From positions 1 to 5,125 of the forward strand of contig DRZW01000032.1 in assembly GCA_011380105.1 (NCBI GenBank): a DNA stretch of 5,125 nt. Direction: 5' to 3'. How positions within the stretch are numbered: position 1 is the first letter of the stretch; each line of letters starts with the position of its first letter. This stretch comes from Halothiobacillaceae bacterium (GTDB lineage: Bacteria > Pseudomonadota > Gammaproteobacteria > Halothiobacillales > Halothiobacillaceae). A program made the position numbers and the translations under genes. Shown here in pieces: positions 1 through 5,125 of this stretch. The notes under the pieces are model-generated. The model saw only the letters and a program-made list of their open reading frames with translations, made no database searches and had not been told where the DNA came from.

Positions 1-181
1 CCGACAAAGCCAGAGGTGCCAGGCAAACCCACATTAGCCATCGCAAAGACGACAAACATCGTAGCAAACCAAGGCATGGTGTTGACCACCCCGTGGTCAA
101 CACCATGCCTTGGTTTGCTACGATGTTTGTCGTCTTTGCGATGGCTAATGTGGGTTTGCCTGGCACCTCTGGCTTTGTCGG
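1..181. repeat. Perfect inverted repeat at the window end (89-bp arms, 3-bp spacer), probable artefact
   Basis: Bases 1-89 are the exact reverse complement of bases 93-181, separated only by CCC at 90-92. The right arm is ordinary nuoM coding sequence and continues in frame to the nuoM stop, so the left arm is an antisense copy of that coding region with no function of its own. A perfect long palindrome with almost no spacer, at the very end of a sequence, is typical of fold-back chimeras formed during amplification or sequencing, or of a mis-assembled contig end. A real palindrome of this size would be unstable in most bacteria. Any open frame that crosses the join near 90-92 is spurious. 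Arm identity is seen directly; the artefact reading is inference. Confidence 0.93.
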
Positions 182-479
182 TGAATTTATGGTCATTCTG
201 GCTGCATTCAAAGCCAATTTCTGGCTGGCGTTCCTCGCCGCCCTTACCTTGATTATTGGTGCGGCCTATACCCTGTGGCTGGTCAAGCGCGTTGTGTTTG
301 GTGATATTAAGAATGAACAAGTCGCCAAACTAAAAGATGTCGATGCCCGTGAGGCATGGATGCTCGGCATTTTGGTAGCGTTAATTATTTTAATTGGTGT
401 ATGGCCGAATCCATTAGTGGACGTTATGCATCCAACGATCGAAAACCTGGCTCAACAGGCCCTGACCTCTAAGCTGTAA
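93..479 (+). CDS. nuoM: NADH-quinone oxidoreductase subunit M, C-terminal part (5' end missing)
   Basis: This is the last 128 residues of a proton-pumping antiporter-like membrane subunit of respiratory complex I (family length about 490-510). The fragment starts VVNTMPWFAT and carries the strongly conserved block NVGLPGTSGFVGEF at residues 19-32; the glutamate at fragment residue 31 aligns by eye with E. coli NuoM Glu407, part of the charged chain in the membrane arm. Hydrophobic stretches follow at roughly 10-25, 30-60 and 92-104, with the charged loop KNEQVAKLKDVDAREA between the last two. The GTG at 93 is an internal valine codon, not a start: the reading frame is lost there because the sequence folds back on itself. 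The stop TAA lies 12 bp before nuoN, the usual nuo operon order. Identification is firm; only the true upstream sequence is missing. Confidence 0.95.
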   Translation: MVNTMPWFATMFVVFAMANVGLPGTSGFVGEFMVILAAFKANFWLAFLAALTLIIGAAYTLWLVKRVVFGDIKNEQVAKLKDVDAREAWMLGILVALIILIGVWPNPLVDVMHPTIENLAQQALTSKL

Positions 480-491
480 GAAAACATATCT

Positions 492-1931
492 ATGAATCTG
501 GCATCACTTAACCTGCAACCGGTCCTGCCCGAGATTGTACTCGCGGTAATGGCCTGTGTGATCCTTTTAGTCGATCCTTTCATGCCCCGACGCGGCAGTT
601 TGGTCAGCTACATCCTCTCACTAGGCACCTTAGCGGCCTTGTTTTTGATTACGCTCTTGCAAATGAGCGATACAGTCAGGCTGAGCTTTGCTGGCATGGT
701 GGTCAATGACCCCATGGCTGATTTGATGAAGCTCACCATTTATGTGCTGGTCGCGGCTGTATTTGTCATGTCGCGCCAATATCTCAAAGAGCGGGGCATC
801 GACAAGGGTGAGTATTACATGCTTGGCCTGTTTGCTGTGCTGGGCATGATGATTACCGTTTCCGCTAATCATCTGCTGTTGCTTTATCTAGGCTTAGAGC
901 TCATGTCTTTGGCGCTTTATGCTATGGCTGCCTTTAAACGGGATGATGGTCGCGCCTCTGAGGCGGCGATGAAGTACTTCATCCTCGGTGCGCTAGCCTC
1001 TGGTATTCTTCTGTACGGTATGTCACTCATTTACGGTGCCACCGGCTCGTTTGAGTTGACTGCTATTGCAGCCGCTGCTGCCGAGGGTGCCGCTGATGAC
1101 ATTGTGCTCAAAGCTGCTCTGGTGTTGGTGGTTGTCGGTGCTGTCTTCAAACTTGGGGTGGCTCCGTTTCATATGTGGCTGCCAGATGTTTATGAGGGTG
1201 CACCTACTGCAGTAACACTCTTCTTGGCTGCCGCCCCGAAAATTGCTGGTTTAGCGTTGCTGATTCGTTTATTGGTTGATGGCTTAGGGCCAATGTTGGC
1301 CGATTGGCAGGCGATGCTGATTGTGGTTGCTATGCTGTCGATGGCGATTGGTAATTTGGTGGCCATAGCGCAAACCAGCTTCAAACGCATGCTGACCTAT
1401 TCAACCATCGGGCATGTGGGTTTTATCCTGCTTGGTCTTTTGGCCGGTACAGCAGAGGGTTATTCTGCTGCACTGTTTTACACGATTGCGTATGCAATCA
1501 TGACCATCGGTGGTTTCGGTATTATCTTGCTACTGGCTCGTCAGGGACATGAGGCTGAGCAACTTGATGACCTTAAAGGCCTGAATGACCGTAGCCCGGC
1601 AATGGCATTCGTATTTCTGTTACTGATGTTCTCCATGGCCGGTATTCCATTTACTTTTGGCTTCTGGGCGAAACTTGCCGTCCTGCAAGCAGTCGTAGAT
1701 GTGGGGCTTTGGTGGCTGGCGCTGTTTGCGGTCATCACTGCCGTAATCGGTGCTTACTACTACCTACGGGCAGTGAAGCTGGTTTACTTCGATAAACCGG
1801 TGGATCAGCAACCGTTGCAGGCAGATTCCAATGTTCGCGGTGTACTGGTGATCAGTGGCGCGATCATGCTGATTTTCGGTCTTTACCCCACCAGCCTGAC
1901 AGTACTGACTGCGAGTGCTTTTGGCCTGTAA
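492..1931 (+). CDS. nuoN: NADH-quinone oxidoreductase subunit N
   Basis: This complete 479-residue gene encodes an antiporter-like, proton-translocating subunit of complex I (NDH-1) in the inner membrane, which couples NADH oxidation and quinone reduction to proton export. Length fits the family (about 480). The protein is almost wholly membrane helices, about 14. Conserved charges sit where expected: Glu136 in LGLELMSLALYAM, Lys220 in VFKLGVAPFHMWLPDVYEGAP, Lys250 in APKIAG and Lys394 in GFWAK, matching E. coli Glu133, Lys217, Lys247 and Lys395 by eye. A short Ala-rich stretch at 191-197, followed by EGAADD, lies between helices and looks like ordinary loop variation. The ATG at 492 follows nuoM by 12 bp with only a weak purine-rich site (AAGAAAA, 478-484), consistent with translation coupled to nuoM. 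It is the last nuo gene; a strong terminator begins 40 bp after its stop. Confidence 0.97.
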   Translation: MNLASLNLQPVLPEIVLAVMACVILLVDPFMPRRGSLVSYILSLGTLAALFLITLLQMSDTVRLSFAGMVVNDPMADLMKLTIYVLVAAVFVMSRQYLKERGIDKGEYYMLGLFAVLGMMITVSANHLLLLYLGLELMSLALYAMAAFKRDDGRASEAAMKYFILGALASGILLYGMSLIYGATGSFELTAIAAAAAEGAADDIVLKAALVLVVVGAVFKLGVAPFHMWLPDVYEGAPTAVTLFLAAAPKIAGLALLIRLLVDGLGPMLADWQAMLIVVAMLSMAIGNLVAIAQTSFKRMLTYSTIGHVGFILLGLLAGTAEGYSAALFYTIAYAIMTIGGFGIILLLARQGHEAEQLDDLKGLNDRSPAMAFVFLLLMFSMAGIPFTFGFWAKLAVLQAVVDVGLWWLALFAVITAVIGAYYYLRAVKLVYFDKPVDQQPLQADSNVRGVLVISGAIMLIFGLYPTSLTVLTASAFGL

Positions 1932-1971
1932 GGCGAAAGCTGAGCTTGTTGTAGTTGCTAAAATTCAATAG

Positions 1972-1995
1972 ACGCCCCCCAGCTGGGGCGTTTTT
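1972..1995 (+). terminator. Rho-independent terminator after nuoN
   Basis: ACGCCCC (1972-1978) pairs with GGGGCGT (1985-1991) around a 6-nt loop, and the stem runs directly into a T tract (1991-1995). The hairpin is GC-rich and begins 40 bp after the nuoN stop, so it should end most nuo operon transcripts. It works only on the + strand: on the opposite strand the stem is not followed by T residues. The next gene's ribosome binding site (GAGG, 2001-2004) starts five bases after the T tract, so that gene depends on readthrough or on a promoter I could not find. Confidence 0.85.
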
Positions 1996-2009
1996 GAATC
2001 GAGGTTTTT

Positions 2010-2333
2010 ATGATTCCTGATTCTTATGTTTACGGTTATCTGCTGTTGATGCTCTTATTGGCGAATTTGCCATTCGTAAATCAACGTCTGTTTTTGGTGA
2101 TTGCGGTCAGCAACGTTGATAAACAGGGTAATAAGGCTTTCTGGATCCGTCTGATTGAATTCGGTGTGTATTATGCGCTGGCTATAGCAGCGGGTTTGGG
2201 TATTGAGTATTACTTAACAGGCATTACACCTAAGGACTGGGTTTTCTGGGCAACGACGCTTGCTATGTTTGCGGTATTCGCATCGATTGGTTTCTTGTGG
2301 CAGTATCAGCTGCGTAAGCAGTTAGGTATTTAA
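2010..2333 (+). CDS. Small integral membrane protein, DUF2818-like, downstream of nuoN
   Basis: The product has 107 residues and no assigned function. Three hydrophobic helices are visible at about residues 6-23, 52-68 and 78-98, with a short basic tail (QYQLRKQLGI). The motif ANLPFVNQRLF at 18-28, at the end of helix 1, is what I recognise as the signature of the DUF2818 family, whose members are often encoded directly after nuoN in beta- and some gammaproteobacteria. The start is well supported: ATG at 2010 has GAGG (2001-2004) five bases upstream. The nuo context suggests an accessory, assembly or membrane role linked to complex I, but that is inference and no catalytic or ligand-binding residues can be pointed to. 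The terminator between nuoN and this gene implies lower or separately controlled expression. The family assignment is from memory of the motif and gene order, not a search. Confidence 0.85.
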   Translation: MIPDSYVYGYLLLMLLLANLPFVNQRLFLVIAVSNVDKQGNKAFWIRLIEFGVYYALAIAAGLGIEYYLTGITPKDWVFWATTLAMFAVFASIGFLWQYQLRKQLGI

Positions 2334-2358
2334 CTGCGTTTTAATATGAACTAATCCT

Positions 2359-2387
2359 AAAAAGCCCTGGTTATTCTGGGCTTTTTT
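2359..2387. terminator. Bidirectional Rho-independent terminator shared by the DUF2818 gene and hflD
   Basis: AAAAAGCCC (2359-2367) pairs with GGGCTTTTT (2378-2386) around a 10-nt loop. On the + strand the stem ends in six T residues (2382-2387), 26 bp after the DUF2818-like stop. On the - strand the other arm supplies five T residues, so transcripts of hflD should also end here. The hflD stop codon (2371-2373 on the - strand) lies inside the loop, so one arm of the hairpin is hflD coding sequence (residues Lys-Ser-Pro). The A and T runs count both as stem and as T tract, as is usual for two-way terminators. Confidence 0.85.
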
Positions 2388-3033
2388 CGGTTTGGTCGCC
2401 CTTTTCATGTCGATGTTTTAATGCTCGTGCGGCTGCTAAGTATTTACCGCGACCAAAGAGTAGACGCCACCGCCGCCCGCCAACCTGTTCAAACAGGATC
2501 GTGGCGCGGATACCCGCAAGCAGTGTTGCACGGATACGCGCAGATGTATCCATGTCCTCTAAGTGGTGTTTTTCACCGTTAACCACAAAACGGCGCGCAA
2601 GTTTGCTGATGGTTTCGCGGTAGAGATTATTTAAATCAGCACAGAGACCCTGATCGACACCATGCTTTTGGTATGAGTGGGCTAATAACTCCAGCCGGTC
2701 ATGGAGTTGACCCGCCATCTCACTACTGTTGCGAAAATCTTTGGTGATAACAAACATTGTCACCAGATAGCGGGCTAATTCCAAATCCTTAGGGGCACGA
2801 GAGCTGCCGGTAAGGATCGTCTCTAATACCGAAAGTCCGTTACGGATGCCGTCTATAGAGCCAAACACGCTGATGGTATCGGGTGCATCAAATACAAATA
2901 AGGAACCGATGCTGGCTTCAAATGCGGTCTGATCGCCATGATCACCGTGATAGGCTAAATGTTGAACGAGTCTTACAGCCTGCATCATACCGGCAAGCGC
3001 GATGGTTTGATCTTCTACAGCGTTTGTTTGCAT
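2371..3033 (-). CDS. hflD: HflD, high frequency lysogenization protein homologue
   Basis: The 220-residue product matches the HflD family (E. coli about 213). E. coli HflD is a mostly helical, membrane-associated protein known to bind phage lambda CII and reduce its DNA binding and stability; its everyday role in the host is unclear. Recognisable family blocks are LAGMMQAVRLVQHLA (13-27), SVFGSIDGIRNGLSVLE (55-71) and above all IRATLLAGIRATILFEQVGG (167-186), then RRWRLLFGRGKYLAAARALK. There is no signal peptide or clear membrane span. The ATG at 3033 lies 15 bp after the mnmA stop, with a weak AAAGACG site just upstream, indicating cotranscription with mnmA as in E. coli, where purB follows; here no purB follows and the operon ends. 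The charged tail KGDQTEKSPE runs into the terminator hairpin. Identification by conserved blocks and neighbour is secure. Confidence 0.95.
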   Translation of the reverse strand: MQTNAVEDQTIALAGMMQAVRLVQHLAYHGDHGDQTAFEASIGSLFVFDAPDTISVFGSIDGIRNGLSVLETILTGSSRAPKDLELARYLVTMFVITKDFRNSSEMAGQLHDRLELLAHSYQKHGVDQGLCADLNNLYRETISKLARRFVVNGEKHHLEDMDTSARIRATLLAGIRATILFEQVGGRRWRLLFGRGKYLAAARALKHRHEKGDQTEKSPE

Positions 3034-3048
3034 GATTTTCGTCTTTTT

Positions 3049-4152
3049 TCAAAAGCCGATATCGGCTAGTGGATGGATTGCTTTTAGGATAACAGCCCCG
3101 CCTAAACATTCTTCATCCTGATAAAACACGATGGATTGCCCCGGCGTAATGGCACGTTGTGGCACAGCGAATTGTACCGATAAACGGGCGTTGTCCTGAT
3201 ATTCGATCTGTACTGCTTGATCTGGTTGACGATAACGGATTTTCGCCGTTATGGGTTTGTCCGGATTAGGTGGGTTAATCCAGTGCAGTCGCTCTGCTAA
3301 AAGCCCTTGGGCATAGAGCGCCGGGTGCTGTTTGCCCTGAACGGCAATCAGTGTATTGGATGCCAAATCCTTGCCGGCGACAAACCAGGGCTCATCGCTA
3401 AAATCCTTGCGCCCGCCAATATTCAACCCCTGACGTTGACCAATGGTGTAGTACATCAAACCCTGATGGGTGCCTAGTTCAATGCCATCTGGAGTTTTGA
3501 TCGGCCCGGGTTGTGCGGGCAGGTAGTTTTTTAAAAAGTCCGTAAAGCGGCGCTCACCGATAAAACAAATCCCGGTGGAATCCTTTTTTTGAGCGGTAAT
3601 TAACCCCGCCGAATCAGCAATAGCACGGACCTTGGGTTTTTCCATTTCGCCAAGTGGGAAATAGGCTTTAGCAATTTGTTCACGACCGACTGCGTGCAGG
3701 AAATAACTTTGGTCTTTATTCGCATCAATGCCTCGTAACAGATGTGCACCACTATCTGTGTGTGTTGAGCGCGCATAGTGGCCGGTGGCAATACCCTCAG
3801 CACCCAGTGCGTGGGCATGGTCTAAAAAAGCGCGGAATTTAATTTCCCGATTACAGAGAATATCCGGGTTGGGGGTGCGACCGGCCTGATACTCGGCTAG
3901 AAAATAGGCAAATACTCGATCCCAGTATTCCTTGGCAAAGTTGGCATAATGAAATTCGATGCCTAGCTTATCGGCCACGGCCATGGCATCGAGCATGTCC
4001 TCCTTTGCTGCGCAATAGTGCTCATCGTCATCCTCCTCCCAGTTCTTCATGAACAGGCCTTCAACCGTATAGCCCTGTTGTTGAAGCAACAAAGCCGCGA
4101 CGGAAGAATCCACTCCACCGGAAAGACCAACGATAATGCGCGGTTTAGTCAT
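3049..4152 (-). CDS. mnmA: tRNA-specific 2-thiouridylase MnmA (TrmU)
   Basis: MnmA adenylates the wobble uridine U34 of tRNA-Lys, tRNA-Glu and tRNA-Gln and replaces its 2-oxygen with sulfur delivered by the IscS-Tus relay, giving the s2U part of mnm5s2U. The protein has 367 residues, the normal length. The N-terminal ATP pyrophosphatase domain shows the PP-loop SGGVDSS at 11-17, then [12 protein letters not shown] at 36-47. The two reactive cysteines are present: Cys100 in [14 protein letters not shown] and Cys196 in [13 protein letters not shown], matching E. coli Cys102 and Cys199. The central domain contains [14 protein letters not shown], and the C-terminal beta-barrel ends near [21 protein letters not shown]. 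The ATG at 4152 has a modest AGG six bases upstream and places the PP-loop at the expected distance from the N-terminus. It lies 23 bp after the nudJ remnant and 15 bp before hflD, so it is probably the main functional gene of that transcript. All catalytic residues are intact. Confidence 0.98.
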   Translation of the reverse strand: MTKPRIIVGLSGGVDSSVAALLLQQQGYTVEGLFMKNWEEDDDEHYCAAKEDMLDAMAVADKLGIEFHYANFAKEYWDRVFAYFLAEYQAGRTPNPDILCNREIKFRAFLDHAHALGAEGIATGHYARSTHTDSGAHLLRGIDANKDQSYFLHAVGREQIAKAYFPLGEMEKPKVRAIADSAGLITAQKKDSTGICFIGERRFTDFLKNYLPAQPGPIKTPDGIELGTHQGLMYYTIGQRQGLNIGGRKDFSDEPWFVAGKDLASNTLIAVQGKQHPALYAQGLLAERLHWINPPNPDKPITAKIRYRQPDQAVQIEYQDNARLSVQFAVPQRAITPGQSIVFYQDEECLGGAVILKAIHPLADIGF

Positions 4153-4175
4153 GCAAAGCCTGGGATAGTTTGGAT

Positions 4176-4313
4176 TTACTGGCGAGAAGTGATTAGATCG
4201 GGTGGAATGCGCTGTCCACGAACCCGTACTTCAACGACCAGATAGCCCTGTGGTCGTTCTACGATAGCAGCAACGCTCGGGTAGGTTAACGGACGGTTCA
4301 AGTTCTTATTCAT
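4176..4313 (-). pseudogene. Remnant of a NudJ-type Nudix hydrolase with the Nudix box deleted (45 codons)
   Basis: This short frame translates to 45 residues. Its first part, [17 protein letters not shown] (12-28), resembles the first beta strands of NudJ (E. coli VTVACVVHAEGKFLVVEE), and its last part, GQRIPPDLI (33-41), resembles the NudJ C-terminus (E. coli GQRYPLEMI). NudJ is normally about 150 residues, so roughly 100 central residues, including the whole Nudix motif GX5EX7REUXEEXGU that binds metal and pyrophosphate substrate, are absent. It sits 23 bp upstream of mnmA, exactly where nudJ lies in E. coli and Pseudomonas. I infer a gene eroded by one in-frame internal deletion; the product cannot be an active Nudix enzyme. 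No good ribosome binding site precedes the ATG at 4313; an in-frame ATG also exists at 4343. Alternatives are an unrelated small protein or an assembly collapse. The alignments are by eye and from memory. Confidence 0.6.
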
Positions 4314-4320
4314 ACCGGCA

Positions 4321-4326
4321 ATTATA
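4321..4326 (-). promoter_or_regulatory. Possible -10 element (TATAAT) upstream of the nudJ remnant and mnmA
   Basis: A perfect consensus TATAAT lies on the - strand, seven bases before the ATG of the nudJ remnant. Transcription would start at about that ATG, giving a leaderless or nearly leaderless remnant and a leader of about 160 bases ahead of mnmA. No acceptable -35 hexamer is found 16-18 bases upstream (the sequence there is ACCGCG), and there is no extended -10 TGN. The site is well placed for an mnmA-hflD promoter, but with only one half seen this is weak. Confidence 0.3.
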
Positions 4327-4451
4327 AGCCAAAGAACAATCATCGCGGTGGCTGGTGAAAACTCCGTTTGTATCGGGTTTTGTTTTCAGTAGTACGAATT
4401 ACCCTGAAACTGGGTAGTGTGCAAGCTTAGGGCTATGGAATTGCCCGCACC

Positions 4452-4520
4452 ATGTCTGCTGCGAATTTAATCGATTGGATTGCGGATTTTAAAGCTAATC
4501 CGGGTTGGTTAAAAAGTTAA
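4452..4520 (+). other. Short open frame of 22 codons, coding status doubtful
   Basis: This frame on the + strand, opposite to the flanking genes, would give MSAANLIDWIADFKANPGWL followed by KS. Composition looks protein-like, with a possible amphipathic helix over the first 14 residues. The frame is open back to a stop at 4428-4430, but there is no proper ribosome binding site: the nearest purine run, GGAA at 4437-4440, is about 11 bases away. I recognise no family. It may be chance, a true small protein, or the tail of a lost gene. At this length an open frame is expected by chance. Confidence 0.12.
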
Positions 4521-4532
4521 AGCTTTGTTTAA

Positions 4533-5030
4533 TTAGCGGCGCTGCTGAAAAAATTCGGTGAGCAGATCAGCTGCTTGTTGCTCTAAAGGGCCAGTATCGA
4601 CAACCGGGCGGTGTTGATGCCATTTAGCTCGGAGTAAGTCAATTGCACCGCCACAGGCACCGGCACGCATATCCGGGGCAGCATAGACAATTCTGGCAAT
4701 CCGCGCATGTGCAGCGGCTGCAAAACACATCGGGCAGGGCTCTAAGGTGACATAAAGGGTACATCCATCTAGACGGTAATTGCCTTTCGATTTAGCTGCC
4801 GCGCGGATGGCTTCAATTTCGGCATGGGCGGTTGGGTCATGCCCACTGATCGGGCGGTTATGCCCTGAGCCGATAACCACCCCATTGCTGACCACCACCG
4901 CCCCCACCGGTACCTCACCTTGGCGTCCCGCGCGCTTGGCCAAGCGCAACGCCTCCTGCATAAAGCGGCGGTCATATCCCCGGTGGGGATTACTCCCACT
5001 CAATGGTGCCGGGTGGTTTGCCGGTGACAT
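4533..5030 (-). CDS. tadA: tRNA(adenine34) deaminase TadA
   Basis: TadA deaminates adenosine 34 of tRNA-Arg(ACG) to inosine so that one tRNA reads CGU, CGC and CGA; it is normally essential. From the ATG at 5030 the protein has 165 residues, in the family range. It has the cytidine-deaminase fold: EVPVGAVVV (39-47), [14 protein letters not shown] (58-71) with zinc ligand His69 and catalytic Glu71, then TLEPCPMC (95-102) with zinc ligands Cys99 and Cys102. The C-terminal helix [10 protein letters not shown] is typical. After PCPMC the segment FAAAAHARI departs from the E. coli sequence CAGAMIHSRI, though the histidine and arginine remain. The start is uncertain: ATG 5030 overlaps guaA by 41 bp, TTG 5003 would overlap by 14 bp, and ATG 4961 would cut into helix 1; none has a strong ribosome binding site. 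Overlap with guaA implies coupled translation. A related purine deaminase is a less likely alternative, given the NRP and HDPTAHAEI motifs. Confidence 0.93.
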   Translation of the reverse strand: MSPANHPAPLSGSNPHRGYDRRFMQEALRLAKRAGRQGEVPVGAVVVSNGVVIGSGHNRPISGHDPTAHAEIEAIRAAAKSKGNYRLDGCTLYVTLEPCPMCFAAAAHARIARIVYAAPDMRAGACGGAIDLLRAKWHQHRPVVDTGPLEQQAADLLTEFFQQRR

Positions 5031-5125
5031 CGTAAACGACTCGGGAAATACCACGGATTTCATTGACGATGCGCAGCGAAACCCGCTCGATGAAATCATA
5101 GGGCAGGCGCGCCCAGCGGGCAGTC
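4990..5125 (-). CDS. guaA: GMP synthase (glutamine-hydrolysing), C-terminal end only
   Basis: These are the last 44 codons of a gene that enters from the right edge (family length about 515-525). GuaA aminates XMP to GMP using glutamine and ATP, in the cytoplasm, at the end of de novo guanine nucleotide synthesis. The visible part belongs to the C-terminal dimerisation domain and shows its hallmark sequences: [13 protein letters not shown] (fragment residues 4-16), [20 protein letters not shown] (18-37) and the near-invariant ending TIEWE before TAA. This ending is so conserved that the identification is secure despite the short length. The gene overlaps the proposed start of tadA. A guaB gene is often found upstream of guaA but would lie outside the window. 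Confidence 0.95.
   Translation of the reverse strand, partial: TARWARLPYDFIERVSLRIVNEIRGISRVVYDVTGKPPGTIEWE

Larger units (their letters stand above)
4314..4532. other. Non-coding gap between tadA and the nudJ remnant
   Basis: This 219-bp stretch holds no convincing gene and is richer in A and T than its surroundings. It contains a short hairpin, TACCC (4400-4404) with GGGTA (4412-4416) around a 7-nt loop, and another weak one, CGGAT (4483-4487) with ATCCG (4498-4502); neither is followed by a T tract on either strand, so neither is a clear terminator for tadA. The -10-like site at 4321-4326 lies at its left end. A 22-codon open frame on the + strand (4452-4520) is treated separately. The gap probably contains the 3' end of the tadA transcript and the promoter region of the mnmA operon. 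Confidence 0.5.

Noticed and set aside
16..252. Open frame of 78 codons on the + strand crossing the fold-back
   Set aside because: It spans the artificial junction at 90-92, starts in the antisense copy of nuoM and then runs out of frame through real nuoM.
630..872. Antisense open frame of 80 codons within nuoN (similar ones at 1190-1390 and 1541-1738)
   Set aside because: These are shadows of a strongly conserved membrane protein gene, with no family resemblance and no separate control signals.
1946..1974. Possible promoter for the DUF2818-like gene (TTGTTG at 1946-1951)
   Set aside because: No hexamer resembling TATAAT is found 16-18 bases downstream, and transcripts would run straight into the terminator at 1972-1995.
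4018..4245. Open frame of 75 codons on the + strand opposite the mnmA start
   Set aside because: It is antisense to the conserved MnmA PP-loop region and the nudJ remnant, and its product has no recognisable features.
4394..4426. Possible - strand promoter in the tadA-mnmA gap (TTGCAC, 17-base gap, TAATTC)
   Set aside because: The -35 match is fair, but the -10 agrees with consensus at only two of six positions.
4769..4999. Open frame of 76 codons on the - strand in another frame of tadA, and a similar one at 3600-3818 in mnmA
   Set aside because: Both lie inside genes whose own frames contain all conserved active-site motifs.
1..5125. Search for a new defence, mobile or secretion system, tRNA genes or CRISPR repeats
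   Set aside because: Nearly all bases belong to recognised housekeeping genes; no direct repeats, integrase or transposase motifs, or tRNA-like cloverleaf were seen by eye on either strand.

Overview
The window looks like chromosomal DNA from a gammaproteobacterium outside the enterics. HflD is essentially a gammaproteobacterial protein, the order (nudJ)-mnmA-hflD is the one seen in Escherichia and Pseudomonas, and a DUF2818-type gene right after nuoN is common in beta- and some gammaproteobacteria. No genus can be named from this sequence alone. Both ends cut genes (nuoM on the left, guaA on the right), and the left end carries a perfect fold-back, so this may be a whole small contig rather than a slice of a chromosome.

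Layout: positions 1-92 are an antisense copy of the following bases, making an 89-bp perfect inverted repeat that I read as an assembly or amplification artefact. From 93 rightward on the + strand come the end of nuoM, complete nuoN, a Rho-independent terminator, and a small three-helix membrane protein gene (DUF2818-like), ending at a second hairpin near 2360-2387. Everything right of that is on the - strand, in transcription order guaA (last 44 codons), tadA, a 219-bp stretch with no convincing gene, a 45-codon remnant of a nudJ-type Nudix gene, mnmA and hflD. The two gene sets converge on one hairpin that serves both directions; the hflD stop codon lies in its loop.

Functions: nuoM and nuoN encode proton-pumping antiporter-like subunits of respiratory complex I. 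The - strand block is about RNA decoding and purine supply: GuaA makes GMP, TadA makes inosine at the tRNA wobble base, MnmA makes 2-thiouridine at the wobble base, and HflD is the usual partner gene of mnmA.

I find no mobile element, CRISPR array, RNA gene or new multi-gene system. The points most worth a second look are the apparent internal deletion of nudJ, the terminator that separates the DUF2818 gene from nuoN, the terminator shared with the hflD coding end, and the terminal fold-back.
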